Assembly: GCA_017560765.1 (NCBI GenBank)
Contig: JAFZEI010000040.1
Coordinates: 1 to 62,583, forward strand
From: Clostridia bacterium
GTDB taxonomy: Bacteria > Bacillota > Clostridia > UBA1212 > UBA1255
DNA length: 62,583 nucleotides
Direction of reading: 5' to 3'
The notes beneath the pieces were generated by a model that searched no databases, was not told the DNA's origin, and saw only the letters and a program-made list of their open reading frames with translations. A program made the translations under genes and the position numbers. How positions within the stretch are numbered: the stretch's first letter is position 1; each line of letters starts with the position of its first letter. Shown piece by piece: positions 18,210 to 26,873 of the stretch.

Positions 18210-20234
18210 TTAAGCATCGAGATATGTTTTAATATTATCCGTCAAACTCTTCTCTACTGTCTCTATCGGAATATTACCCTTAATAACAGTTGCAGCAGCA
18301 GTAAGATGACCTCCACCGCCCATTTGGCTCATAATAACCTGTACATTAATTTCACCTAAGGATCTTGCTGTAATTTTTACAGAACCATCCTCAAATTTAT
18401 ACAATACAAACGATGCCTCAACACCTAATACATTCAACATTTGATCTGCTGCAATTGATATAACAAGATCACTATTTGAAATAAACTGAGTAGCTTTACT
18501 GATTGCAATCTTACCATCAAATATTTTTGCATTTTTGGTAACATTAGCAATTTCAAGAAACGTCTCCAAATCAGGTTGTGTATATCTGCGTACTGTTACC
18601 GTATCAACATTTTGCCCTCTTAAAAAAGCTGCAGCAGCAAATGTTCGTCTTCCCGTTTTAAAGACAAGATTCTTTGTATCAACAAGAATACCTGCATACA
18701 TAGCCTCTGCTTCTAATTTTGGAACAGTAAGTCCCGGGTGCATATATTGCAATATTTCAACCATAAGCTCACTTGTTGAAGAAGCTGTTACCTCGTTATA
18801 ATCAAGTAATGTATTTCTGATATATGAAGGCCCGCGCCTGTGATGATCTATAACCACAACGCGATTAGCCTCATCAAGAATTCTTGGAGCTTCGGTTCTT
18901 GGTGCATCAGAAACGTCAACAACAACCACAAGAGTTTTCTCATCTCTAATCGCCAGAGCATAGCTTGCAGTAATAAAAACATCTTCATATTCTTTTGATG
19001 CTTTTAATTCCTCCACCATCAATTTAACCATTTCTTTATTGTCTTTTAAAACGATACGCGCTCTTTTTCCCAATAATGTGGCAGCTCTGTATACAGCAAG
19101 ACATGCACCTAAAGAATCCATATCTGTATCAGGAATTGCATGACCCATAACAATTACCTTTGAACTATCATTTATAAGTTCTTTTAATTGGTTCGCAACA
19201 ACTCTTGCCTTAACTTCATTAAGTGACTCAAACTCAACGTTTCCCGCACCAAAATATTCGTCTTTGCTTCCTTTTGACATGACAACTGCCTGATCACCGC
19301 CACGACTTGTAACAGACTCGATTGCTTTGGAAATATTTGCTTCATTTTCTGAAATTGAATCCCATAAAACAGAAATACCTATACTCAAAGTAACCGGTAT
19401 ACTGTTGCCTACATTAATTTTTTTAACTTCAGCCAAAATGCTAAATTTTTCTTTCATTATTTCTTGTAACGAGTCATACTCCATCACAATGAAGTAGCGA
19501 TCACGTACCATCTTTCTTGCAACAGCCCTTCTTCCGCTAAGCCATCTGTCTATAATCTTGGAAAGTTCAACGTTTATACGGTTTATTACAATCTCGCCAT
19601 TCGTTTGATAAATATCCTCATAACTGTCGACAACAAGTTCGCCAACAGCTATTCTCTGGCTTTCATATAAATGTTTAATTTCTTTTTCTGCAGTCTTGTC
19701 AATTAAATAAATCATTACGGAATATCCGTCTCTGCTTCCGGAAACATGGTTCACAACTGCTGTCTTAACTAAAAACTGCTTATTATTAATGCTTAATTCA
19801 AAAGAAAAATCATCTGCCAATAAATCTATTTTAGGTGCAATATGCAACTTAAATATATCTCTAAGTTCTTGTCTCATTGAACTCTTATCATTAAATAGTT
19901 CTTCAAACTGCTCGTTGCACCAAATAAAGGATCCAAAATCAGAAACAAAGGCCAAAGGCAAGCCAAAATTATTTACTGCACTCTCTCCTGCATAAACTTC
20001 TTTACCCCTGGCTGCAAAAGAAATATGCTTAAGTTTTTCTTCTCGTAACTTCTTTTTTATAAAATAAACAGCAATATTTACAGCCGCAAAAACTATATAT
20101 GCTGCCAATAAAAAAGAAAAAGCTACATACATATTTTGCGTCAGAAAATAATATGAAAAACCGACGGTTAAAACCAACGTGAAAATAATGTTCACAATCA
20201 TCATATTCAATTTTTCAAAAAAATTATTTTTCAT
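18210..20234 (-). CDS. gdpP: Cyclic-di-AMP phosphodiesterase GdpP
   Basis: GdpP hydrolyses the essential second messenger c-di-AMP and so controls potassium and osmolyte balance and wall stress. The 674 residues show two N-terminal transmembrane helices (about 10-55), a PAS domain, a degenerate GGDEF domain and a DHH phosphoesterase (GHAIPDTDMDSLGA, then VIDHHRR). A DHHA1 domain with MGGGGHLTAAA ends the protein. The ATG at 20234 has AGGAGA upstream; an open stretch before it overlaps the rpsR terminator and is not coding. It is followed by rplI, a standard arrangement. Confidence 0.95.
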   Translation of the reverse strand: MKNNFFEKLNMMIVNIIFTLVLTVGFSYYFLTQNMYVAFSFLLAAYIVFAAVNIAVYFIKKKLREEKLKHISFAARGKEVYAGESAVNNFGLPLAFVSDFGSFIWCNEQFEELFNDKSSMRQELRDIFKLHIAPKIDLLADDFSFELSINNKQFLVKTAVVNHVSGSRDGYSVMIYLIDKTAEKEIKHLYESQRIAVGELVVDSYEDIYQTNGEIVINRINVELSKIIDRWLSGRRAVARKMVRDRYFIVMEYDSLQEIMKEKFSILAEVKKINVGNSIPVTLSIGISVLWDSISENEANISKAIESVTSRGGDQAVVMSKGSKDEYFGAGNVEFESLNEVKARVVANQLKELINDSSKVIVMGHAIPDTDMDSLGACLAVYRAATLLGKRARIVLKDNKEMVKLMVEELKASKEYEDVFITASYALAIRDEKTLVVVVDVSDAPRTEAPRILDEANRVVVIDHHRRGPSYIRNTLLDYNEVTASSTSELMVEILQYMHPGLTVPKLEAEAMYAGILVDTKNLVFKTGRRTFAAAAFLRGQNVDTVTVRRYTQPDLETFLEIANVTKNAKIFDGKIAISKATQFISNSDLVISIAADQMLNVLGVEASFVLYKFEDGSVKITARSLGEINVQVIMSQMGGGGHLTAAATVIKGNIPIETVEKSLTDNIKTYLDA

Positions 20235-20264
20235 AAAATCTCCTGAAAATCTAATAAATAAACA

Positions 20265-20299
20265 AAATGGTGCAACCAAATACTCAGGTCGCACCATTT
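20265..20299 (-). terminator. Rho-independent terminator after rpsR
   Basis: A stem with arms AAATGGTGC and GCACCATTT, one mismatch and then three more pairs encloses a nine-base loop. On the minus strand it is followed by TTTTGTTTATTTATT. It ends the rpsF-ssb-rpsR message, and gdpP begins about 30 bases downstream. Confidence 0.82.
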
Positions 20300-20311
20300 A
20301 TAACCATAAAA

Positions 20312-20599
20312 TTAATCTGCTGAGAAAGGCATCAACGCTACGTGTCTTGCTCTTTTAACAGCGATTGTAAGTTGTCTCTGGTGCTTTGCACAGCAACCTG
20401 AAATACGTCTGGGGAGAATCTTTCCTCTTTCGGAAACGAACTTTCTCAATTTAGCGATTTCTTTGTAATCTATATGCTCTGCTTTATCTGCACAGAAAGG
20501 ACAAACTTTTTTTCTGCTTCTTCTTGGCTTCATACCGGTCTTCATATCGCCTTTATCATAAGCGTCTTTGCCGGATTTTTCTTTTTTAGCGTAAGGCAT
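20312..20599 (-). CDS. rpsR: 30S ribosomal protein S18 (zinc-ribbon form)
   Basis: S18 binds the platform of the 30S subunit as a heterodimer with S6. The core is conserved ([22 protein letters not shown]). Cysteines in CPFC and GCCAKH look like the zinc-binding form of S18. At 95 residues it has an N-terminal extension of roughly 20 residues, rich in Lys, compared with the usual 75-80. It is the last gene of rpsF-ssb-rpsR. Confidence 0.96.
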   Translation of the reverse strand: MPYAKKEKSGKDAYDKGDMKTGMKPRRSRKKVCPFCADKAEHIDYKEIAKLRKFVSERGKILPRRISGCCAKHQRQLTIAVKRARHVALMPFSAD

Positions 20600-20641
20600 G
20601 GTTCAAACCTCCTTTAAGTATATTTCAATGCCTTAACGGGA

Positions 20642-21100
20642 TTAAAACGGAACGTCACCATCGTCGTCCAGAGGAAAATATCCATCTGTAAACCCGTTAT
20701 CATTTCTCGGTTGCATATTTTGCTGTGAAGGTTGACTAGACTGTGGAGGAGGTGTAAGTCCTTGTTGATATCCTCCATCTTGTCTTTTGCTCTCGCAAAA
20801 TTCTACCTCATCTGCAATTACCTCTGTAACATAATGTTTTTTACCCTCAGAATCATCCCATGAACGAGTCTGAATCTGACCGACAACAGCTATTCTGCTT
20901 CCTTTTGTAAAATACTTTGATACAAACTCTGCAGTCTGTCTCCAAGCAACAATCGGGATAAAATCTGCTGAAGGTTGATTCTCGGATTTAAAACGTCTGT
21001 CTACAGCAACAGAAAACTGACATACAGCTGTATTGTTACCTGCAGTATATCTAAGCTCCGGATCTTTAACAAGTCGTCCGATAAGAATAACTTTATTCAT
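20642..21100 (-). CDS. ssb: Single-stranded DNA-binding protein
   Basis: SSB coats single-stranded DNA during replication and repair. The 152 residues show the OB fold (MNKVILIGRLVKDPELRYT), a Gln/Pro/Ser-rich flexible linker and the acidic tip DDDGDVPF that docks partner proteins such as RecO. It lies between rpsF and rpsR, the standard Firmicutes order. Confidence 0.97.
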   Translation of the reverse strand: MNKVILIGRLVKDPELRYTAGNNTAVCQFSVAVDRRFKSENQPSADFIPIVAWRQTAEFVSKYFTKGSRIAVVGQIQTRSWDDSEGKKHYVTEVIADEVEFCESKRQDGGYQQGLTPPPQSSQPSQQNMQPRNDNGFTDGYFPLDDDGDVPF

Positions 21101-21173
21101 AACTTAAAACCTTCCTTTTAATAAAAACAACAGTTTTTAGCACAAAAATATGAACCCTTGGTGATAATAACTA

Positions 21174-21458
21174 TTACTCACATCTTGTTACAAGATATCT
21201 AAGGATGCCATCTGTGATTTTGAAAATTCTTTCAAGCTCTGCAGGGAATGTAGGAGCAGCTTCAAAAGTTGCAAGAACATAATATCCTTCTGTGAGATCC
21301 TGTATCGGATAAGCCAAACGTCTCTTGCCCCACTCTGCAAAAGCTTCTACTGTGCCTGCAGATTCAAGCATGGACTTGAATTTATCAGATACTGCTTTGA
21401 TACCATCCTCACCTAACTCAGGATTGATGATAAACATTACCTCATATTTATTATTCAT
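21174..21458 (-). CDS. rpsF: 30S ribosomal protein S6
   Basis: S6 (94 residues) pairs with S18 on the 30S platform. It starts MNNKYEVMFIINPEL and contains the conserved WGKRRLAYPIQDLTEGYYVL. The ATG at 21458 is preceded by AGGAGG. A promoter and a structured leader lie directly upstream. Confidence 0.97.
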   Translation of the reverse strand: MNNKYEVMFIINPELGEDGIKAVSDKFKSMLESAGTVEAFAEWGKRRLAYPIQDLTEGYYVLATFEAAPTFPAELERIFKITDGILRYLVTRCE

Positions 21459-21519
21459 TCCATTTCACCTCCTTTTGGTCTAAACGGTCCTGCCATTTTG
21501 GCAGAACAAGGAATTACAT
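21459..21519 (-). promoter_or_regulatory. Structured rpsF leader, candidate S6:S18 autoregulatory site
   Basis: The minus-strand leader carries a stem TTCTGCC / GGCAGGA with loop AAAAT, directly followed by CCG and TTTAGACC before the AGGAGG. A conserved leader with a hairpin and CCG element that binds the S6:S18 complex is known ahead of rpsF in many bacteria. The match here is by eye only. Confidence 0.4.
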
Positions 21520-21525
21520 CGGTTG

Positions 21526-21554
21526 ATTATACCATTTAAAATTTTATAATACAA
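21526..21554 (-). promoter_or_regulatory. SigA-type promoter for rpsF-ssb-rpsR
   Basis: The minus strand reads TTGTAT, 17 bases, TATAAT. The -35 element lies just inside the end of the upstream peptidase gene, and the -10 ends about 68 bases before the rpsF ATG. Confidence 0.65.
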
Positions 21555-22623
21555 GCATTTTTTTATCAAATGAATCTGTTAAATTTTTAATTCCTTTTTC
21601 ATCGGCAAAAACGAGGTCCTCAATTCGTACTCCACCGAGATTTTCTACATAAATTCCGGGCTCGATACTAAAAACGGTTCCTTTTTGTATTTTGAAATTG
21701 TTTTTAGGGCCTATTGTTGCTCCTTCATGTACCTCAATGCCCACACCATGACCCAAGCTATGTCCGAAATTAGGACCGTAGCCTGATGCACATATTATTT
21801 CCCGGGAAATATTATCCAGTTCTCTGCCTGTTATCCCGTCTGTATAACCTTCAAGAGCTGCTTTTTGTGCTTTATATACGATACTGTATATTTTTTGCAT
21901 TTCATCACACGGTTTACCTACAAAAAAAGTTCTTGTCATGTCAGAGCAATAATTGTTGTATTTGCATCCAAAATCAATAGTAACGGCGTCGCCGTATTCT
22001 ATTTTTTTATATGATGCGGCTCCATGCGGCAGTGCACTTCTCTTTCCTGATGCAACGATTGTATCAAATGCCCTGTCTTGAGCGCCATTAATCTTCATTC
22101 GATACTCAAGTTCTGTTGCAATATCCATTTCAATCGCGCCGGGTTTAAAACAATTCAATATTTCATACAATGATTTGCACGCAATTTCACACGCTTTAGA
22201 GATATATTCTAATTCACAAAAATCTTTTATATCTCTTATATCAGAAAAATAATTTCCTATACCAAAAAAATCAACATTTGCATATTTATTTTTCAATGCA
22301 TTATAGTCTTTATAAGATATATTTTCATTTTCAAAGCCTATTACAGAAATTTGCTCCTCTTCTATGACTTTTTCTATTGCAAATATATTCAAACATGATG
22401 CAGAAATCAATTCATAATCAGGACATTGTTCGGCTACTTGAAGGGTATATCGGGAATCAGTAATAATATATGCTCCGGAACGCGATAAAAACAACCTTCC
22501 GTCACCAAAGCCGGTAAAGCCTGAAAGATAAAATACATTTTCAGGAGAGGTTACGTACAATCCAAAAATGCATTTTTCTTTCATCATTTTGCGAACTTCT
22601 TCAATTCTCTTTGAAAAAATCAT
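21544..22623 (-). CDS. M24 family Xaa-Pro peptidase
   Basis: A 359-residue aminopeptidase-P-like enzyme that removes N-terminal residues preceding proline. It has a creatinase-type N-terminal domain and a pita-bread domain. Visible metal ligands include DFGCKYNNYCSDMTRTF and GHSLGHGVGIEVHE, and the glutamates near EPGIYVE and RIEDLV. The ATG at 22623 has GAGGTG upstream; a GTG 15 bases earlier is a poorer choice. It closes the aroK-aroQ-yqeG-pepP run. Confidence 0.93.
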   Translation of the reverse strand: MIFSKRIEEVRKMMKEKCIFGLYVTSPENVFYLSGFTGFGDGRLFLSRSGAYIITDSRYTLQVAEQCPDYELISASCLNIFAIEKVIEEEQISVIGFENENISYKDYNALKNKYANVDFFGIGNYFSDIRDIKDFCELEYISKACEIACKSLYEILNCFKPGAIEMDIATELEYRMKINGAQDRAFDTIVASGKRSALPHGAASYKKIEYGDAVTIDFGCKYNNYCSDMTRTFFVGKPCDEMQKIYSIVYKAQKAALEGYTDGITGRELDNISREIICASGYGPNFGHSLGHGVGIEVHEGATIGPKNNFKIQKGTVFSIEPGIYVENLGGVRIEDLVFADEKGIKNLTDSFDKKMLVL

Positions 22624-22634
22624 ACAGCAACACC

Positions 22635-23129
22635 TCACATAAAAGGTTTTTCCAGAAATCGTTTAAAACGCACAAACCAAGGTTCAATTTTTACATTTAT
22701 GGGATTAACCAATATTGTGTAGCAACCTGCCTTATTGCCACCTAATATGTCAGTATAAAGCTGATCGCCGACCATTGCAATTTCGTTTAAATTCAAATTC
22801 ATTTTGTCAGCCATGATGGCAAATCCTTTTTTTAAGGGTTTCCCTGCCTTGGCACAACAATAAATATTAAAATCTTCTCCTGTAAAACCTTTAATAAATT
22901 TATCAGCACGTTCTTCTTTTGCGTTAGAAAGTATACCCGTTTTAAACCCCTCATCATTAAGACGTTTAATAAAATCAATAGTTTTATCGCTTGGAGTTTC
23001 AGTAGCATATTCTTCTAAAGTATTGTCAATATCAAACAAAATTCCCTTAATGCCTAAATTTTTAAGCATCTCGGGATTTATATGATATATATTATCAATT
23101 TTTAAATCGGCTTTCATAAAATGCCCCAT
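22635..23129 (-). CDS. yqeG: YqeG family HAD IIIA-type phosphatase
   Basis: A small HAD-superfamily hydrolase (164 residues) with motif I DIDNTL, motif II ILSNAKEE, the motif III Lys in AGKPLKKG and motif IV VGDQLYTDILGG. The YqeG family resembles phosphatidylglycerophosphate phosphatases of plastids and yeast (GEP4), but the bacterial substrate is not settled. The ATG at 23129 has AAGGAG upstream. Confidence 0.9.
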   Translation of the reverse strand: MGHFMKADLKIDNIYHINPEMLKNLGIKGILFDIDNTLEEYATETPSDKTIDFIKRLNDEGFKTGILSNAKEERADKFIKGFTGEDFNIYCCAKAGKPLKKGFAIMADKMNLNLNEIAMVGDQLYTDILGGNKAGCYTILVNPINVKIEPWFVRFKRFLEKPFM

Positions 23130-23141
23130 AAAAAGCACTCC

Positions 23142-23588
23142 TTATTCAGCTTTAATTTTCGAAACAAGTTCTGATATTGCATCTATATATCCTTGATATC
23201 CCCTTCCGGTTATACATACGCAACAAGCAGGTCTGACTACAGATATTTTACGGAATTCCTCACGGCTGTCCACATCACTTATGTGAATTTCTGCAGTAGG
23301 AATTGCCACAGATTTCAACGCATCAAGAATTGCATAACTATAATGAGTAAAAGCTCCCGGATTTATTACAATACCATCCATTTTACGGTATGCGGCATGA
23401 ATCTCATCAATAATTGCACCTTCATGATTCGATTGAAAAAAGAAAGTATCAATATTCATACTGTCTGCCTTTTCTTTTATAAAATCACAAAGCATGGGAT
23501 AAGTCATATTGCCATAAATTCCGGGTTCACGAATACCTAACATATTCAAATTAGGCCCATTTATCACAAGAATCTTTAAATTACTCAT
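23142..23588 (-). CDS. aroQ: Type II 3-dehydroquinate dehydratase
   Basis: Catalyses the third step of the shikimate pathway. The 148 residues contain the family signature NGPNLNMLGIREPGIYG, the catalytic NPGAFTHYS region, and the substrate-binding EIHISDVDSREEFR. The length is typical. It lies one base after aroK, so the two shikimate steps are expressed together. Confidence 0.97.
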   Translation of the reverse strand: MSNLKILVINGPNLNMLGIREPGIYGNMTYPMLCDFIKEKADSMNIDTFFFQSNHEGAIIDEIHAAYRKMDGIVINPGAFTHYSYAILDALKSVAIPTAEIHISDVDSREEFRKISVVRPACCVCITGRGYQGYIDAISELVSKIKAE

Positions 23589-23589
23589 G

Positions 23590-24159
23590 TTAATCCTCTT
23601 TGTTTTCTATTTCTGTATGTTCCAGATTATATTTTTCTACAGCACGAATCATCTCGCGAAGTGCATCATCCTTTGTGGTATCGTTATGCGTCTCAATATC
23701 ACAATACTTTTTATATAAAGGTAGTCTTGTTTTATATAAATTAAGAAGTTTATCAAAACTTGTCTTTTTAAGCATAGGTCTTTTATCCATAATGCACTTA
23801 GGTGTGGTAACAAGTTTATAAAAGTTTCTATGAATAAAAATAATCAAACTGCTGTCTTTTTTAAAAAATTGCATGTTATTATCACGCGTAACAACGCCAC
23901 CGCCTGTGGCAATCAAAACATTTTTAGTTTCTGAAAGTTTTTGCGCAACTTGTGTTTCGATTTCACGAAAAGCAGCTTCTCCCTTGCTTTCAAAAATCTC
24001 TTGAATTGACATACCTGCAGCTTTAACAATTTCTTCATCCATATCAAGAAAATCCAATCGGTAATGCTGCGCCAAAGCTCTTCCTATAGAGGATTTGCCC
24101 GAGCACGGCATACCGATTAGTATTATTCTTTCGAATTTATTATTTCTTTCAATGATCAT
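23590..24159 (-). CDS. aroK: Shikimate kinase
   Basis: Phosphorylates shikimate with ATP. The 189 residues show Walker A GMPCSGKSS (about 17-25), DMDEEI for shikimate and magnesium binding, a GGGVV motif and a lid arginine near KRPMLKK. Its ATG overlaps the vorC stop by 4 bases, so this aromatic-acid gene is translationally coupled to the oxidoreductase operon. Confidence 0.95.
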   Translation of the reverse strand: MIIERNNKFERIILIGMPCSGKSSIGRALAQHYRLDFLDMDEEIVKAAGMSIQEIFESKGEAAFREIETQVAQKLSETKNVLIATGGGVVTRDNNMQFFKKDSSLIIFIHRNFYKLVTTPKCIMDKRPMLKKTSFDKLLNLYKTRLPLYKKYCDIETHNDTTKDDALREMIRAVEKYNLEHTEIENKED

Positions 24160-24689
24160 ACGTATTCCGCACCACGTTGCAGAGCTTTCATTTCTTCAGG
24201 TATCATAAAATGCTTTGACGGTTTAAGAATTGAGCGCAAAGCTACCTCAAAATTCTCTGTAGATACTACATCTGTCAGAGCTATTAACTTGCCCAAAATA
24301 ATTACACCTGCATAAGTAGCATTGCCGAGCTCATATGCCATTTCCGTAGCAGGAATTTCATAAAGCTTAACGTCTGTACGTGTAGGTTTTACAGGAACAA
24401 GACTTTTATCTGTAATAATAATGCCTCCGGGTTCAACAAGAGACTCAAATTTCTCTAAAGAAGGACCATTCATAGCAATCAATACAGAAGCATTGCTTAT
24501 TATGGGAGAACCAACCTCCTCGTCACCAACTATAACGTGACAGTTAGCTGTACCACCACGCTTTTCCGGTCCGTATGAAGGAAGCCACGAAACGTTTTTG
24601 CCATCAAGAAGGCCTGCATGTGCAATAAAGTGACCCATCGAAAGGATACCCTGTCCACCAAAGCCTGCTAATATAATTTGATTCATCAT
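24156..24689 (-). CDS. 2-oxoacid:ferredoxin oxidoreductase, gamma subunit
   Basis: The small catalytic gamma-domain subunit (177 residues) of a four-subunit ketoacid:ferredoxin oxidoreductase. It has the Gly-rich GFGGQGILSMG motif and the YGPEKRGG segment that lines the CoA-binding region in this family. Two in-frame ATGs are close (24689, 24686). The operon order is delta-alpha-beta-gamma. Confidence 0.92.
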   Translation of the reverse strand: MMNQIILAGFGGQGILSMGHFIAHAGLLDGKNVSWLPSYGPEKRGGTANCHVIVGDEEVGSPIISNASVLIAMNGPSLEKFESLVEPGGIIITDKSLVPVKPTRTDVKLYEIPATEMAYELGNATYAGVIILGKLIALTDVVSTENFEVALRSILKPSKHFMIPEEMKALQRGAEYV

Positions 24690-24710
24690 AATAACACTAC
24701 CATCCTTTCA

Positions 24711-25454
24711 TTATTCTGCAGAGATGTCCTTATAAACGCCTAATTTATAATGAGGCATCATATTCTCTTCAAGCCATTTGATTGACTTTACAGGATTCAT
24801 TCCCCAGTTTGTAGGACACGTAGAAAGAACTTCTACAAGAGTAAATCCTTTACCTGCAAGCTGAAGCTCAAAAGCTTTCTTTATGGCAGCTTTTGCCTTT
24901 TTGATATTTTGAACATTATTTACAGCAACACGTTCAATGTAAACTGCTCCTTCAAGTGTAGAAAGAAGCTCGCAAACTTTAACAGGATATCCATGAAGCT
25001 CCGGTTTTCTGCCAAAAGGAGTTGTTGTACTAACTTGTCCAACGAGAGTTGTGGGCGCCATTTGGCCTGAAGTCATTCCGTAAATTGCGTTGTTTACAAA
25101 AATAGTTGTAATACGTTCGCCACGAGTTGCTGCATGGACAATTTCAGCAGTACCGATAGCTGCTAAGTCACCATCTCCCTGGTATGTAAATACAACATTA
25201 TCAGGAAGTGAGCGACGAATACCTGTAGCAACCGCAGGAGCTCTGCCATGTGCGGCCTGAACCATATCACAATTAAAATATTCATAGTTGTTATATGTAC
25301 AACCAACAGGCGAAACACCTACCGTTTTACCTTCTATACCAAGTTCGTCAATTACCTCAGCTACAAGTCTATGAATTATACCATGTGTACATCCCGGACA
25401 ATAGTGAAGCGGTTTATCTACAAGTGCGTGAGGTCTGTCAAATACTATACTCAT
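24711..25454 (-). CDS. 2-oxoacid:ferredoxin oxidoreductase, beta subunit (TPP-binding)
   Basis: This 247-residue subunit binds thiamine pyrophosphate: CPGCTHG near the N terminus, GDGDLAAIG, then [11 protein letters not shown] for the metal-diphosphate site. It lacks the extra 4Fe-4S domain of pyruvate oxidoreductases. It matches the VOR/KOR class that acts on 2-oxoisovalerate or 2-oxoglutarate. AGGAGG precedes the ATG. Confidence 0.93.
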   Translation of the reverse strand: MSIVFDRPHALVDKPLHYCPGCTHGIIHRLVAEVIDELGIEGKTVGVSPVGCTYNNYEYFNCDMVQAAHGRAPAVATGIRRSLPDNVVFTYQGDGDLAAIGTAEIVHAATRGERITTIFVNNAIYGMTSGQMAPTTLVGQVSTTTPFGRKPELHGYPVKVCELLSTLEGAVYIERVAVNNVQNIKKAKAAIKKAFELQLAGKGFTLVEVLSTCPTNWGMNPVKSIKWLEENMMPHYKLGVYKDISAE

Positions 25455-25468
25455 TTCAATCTGCCTCC

Positions 25469-26530
25469 TTATTTACGAGCCGCGATTTCGCGTACAATTG
25501 CCATAATATCCTTCTGTGAAGGAACATTGCCACCTGTTCTGCCGTGGAAGTCTACGGAATTCTTGCCGTTGATTGCAAGTCTTACATCTTCAACCATTTG
25601 ACCGGCGCTCATTTCCACACAAAGGAAGCCCTTAGGAGTTTCGGCATATTTTTCAAATGAAGCCTTAGGGAACGGCCAAAGTGTAATAGGACGTATAAGA
25701 CCGACTTTGATTCCCTCTTTTGCTGCGTCTTTAATTACATTCTTAACTATACGAGCAACAGTACCGTAAGCTGTAACAATTACATCTGCACCCTCACAAT
25801 TAAACTCTTCAACCATAGTCTCATTTGCCTCGATTGCACGATATTTTGCTTGAAGTTTATTATTATGTGCCTCCAAAACATCAGCTTCAATATAAATTGA
25901 AGTGATAACATTGTGTTCTCTTTCCATATTTGTGCCGACAGTTGCCCAAGGTTTTTCAACTTTATTAATAACTTCTTCGTCTTTAAACTCAACAGCCTCC
26001 ATCATTTGTCCCAAATATCCGTCACCAAGAATAACAACAGGATTTCTGTATTGGTCAGCAACATTAAATGCATGAACTACAAGTTCATAAAGCTCTTGAA
26101 TGCTTGAAGGAGCAAAAACCACAAGGTTGTAATCGCCATGACCGCCACCTTTAACGATTTGGAAATAATCACATTGTGCCGGAAGAATACCACCTAAACC
26201 GGGGCCACATCTTACTACATCTACTATAACCATAGGAAGCTCTGCGCAGGCAGAATAAGATATACCCTCCTGTTTTAAACTAATTCCGGGGCTGGATGAA
26301 GATGTCATAACTCTCTTTCCTGTGCTTGCAGCACCGTAAACCATATTTATAGCAGCAACTTCGCTCTCTGCTTGAACAAAAACGCCGCCTATTTGTTCCA
26401 TTTTCTTTGCCATGTAATGCGCAACTTCTGTCTGCGGTGTAATCGGGTAACCGAAATAATGACGGCAACCTGCACGCAGTGCTGCTTCGGCAATTACTTC
26501 ATTACCTTTCATTAACAGCTTTTCACTCAT
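25469..26530 (-). CDS. vorB: 2-oxoacid:ferredoxin oxidoreductase, alpha subunit (VorB-like)
   Basis: The 353-residue alpha subunit contains the pyrimidine-binding [12 protein letters not shown] motif, the [11 protein letters not shown] stretch and a C-terminal transketolase-like domain. It is most like proteins named 3-methyl-2-oxobutanoate dehydrogenase VorB. Substrate preference (branched-chain 2-oxoacids versus 2-oxoglutarate) cannot be decided from motifs. The reaction couples oxidative decarboxylation to ferredoxin reduction, or the reverse under reducing conditions. Confidence 0.9.
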   Translation of the reverse strand: MSEKLLMKGNEVIAEAALRAGCRHYFGYPITPQTEVAHYMAKKMEQIGGVFVQAESEVAAINMVYGAASTGKRVMTSSSSPGISLKQEGISYSACAELPMVIVDVVRCGPGLGGILPAQCDYFQIVKGGGHGDYNLVVFAPSSIQELYELVVHAFNVADQYRNPVVILGDGYLGQMMEAVEFKDEEVINKVEKPWATVGTNMEREHNVITSIYIEADVLEAHNNKLQAKYRAIEANETMVEEFNCEGADVIVTAYGTVARIVKNVIKDAAKEGIKVGLIRPITLWPFPKASFEKYAETPKGFLCVEMSAGQMVEDVRLAINGKNSVDFHGRTGGNVPSQKDIMAIVREIAARK

Positions 26531-26564
26531 TTTGTCCGTTCCACCTTTCTACGTAATATAAATA

Positions 26565-26771
26565 CTATTTTTCTACTTTGATTACACAGTCCGGACAAAT
26601 TGTTGCACAAAAAGCACAGCCAATACATTTATCCATATCTGTCACGCCTGCAGGATGATATCCCTTAGCATTAAGAAGATTCTTCTTAAGTTCAACTATT
26701 TTCTTCGGACAGACTTCAACACAAAGACCGCAACCTTTGCATCTGTCTTCCCTGAATGATACTTTTGCCAT
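26565..26771 (-). CDS. 2-oxoacid:ferredoxin oxidoreductase, delta subunit (2x[4Fe-4S] ferredoxin)
   Basis: A 68-residue ferredoxin-like subunit with two CxxCxxCxxxCP motifs (CKGCGLCVEVCP and CIGCAFCATICP), each holding one 4Fe-4S cluster. It is the first gene of the vor operon and passes electrons to soluble ferredoxin. Confidence 0.95.
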   Translation of the reverse strand: MAKVSFREDRCKGCGLCVEVCPKKIVELKKNLLNAKGYHPAGVTDMDKCIGCAFCATICPDCVIKVEK

Positions 26772-26828
26772 AATATTTCAAACCTTTCAAGTGAAAAATT
26801 AACTAAAGCATAATTTACGCTTTCAATT

Positions 26829-26857
26829 ATTATATAATAATACGCGTTTTATGTAAA
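26829..26857 (-). promoter_or_regulatory. SigA-type promoter of the vor operon
   Basis: The minus strand reads TTTACA, 17 bases, TATAAT, ending about 57 bases before the ferredoxin ATG. It is the only good promoter seen for the eight-gene run down to the M24 peptidase. Confidence 0.7.
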
Positions 26858-26873
26858 CCGAAAATTTCACTTT

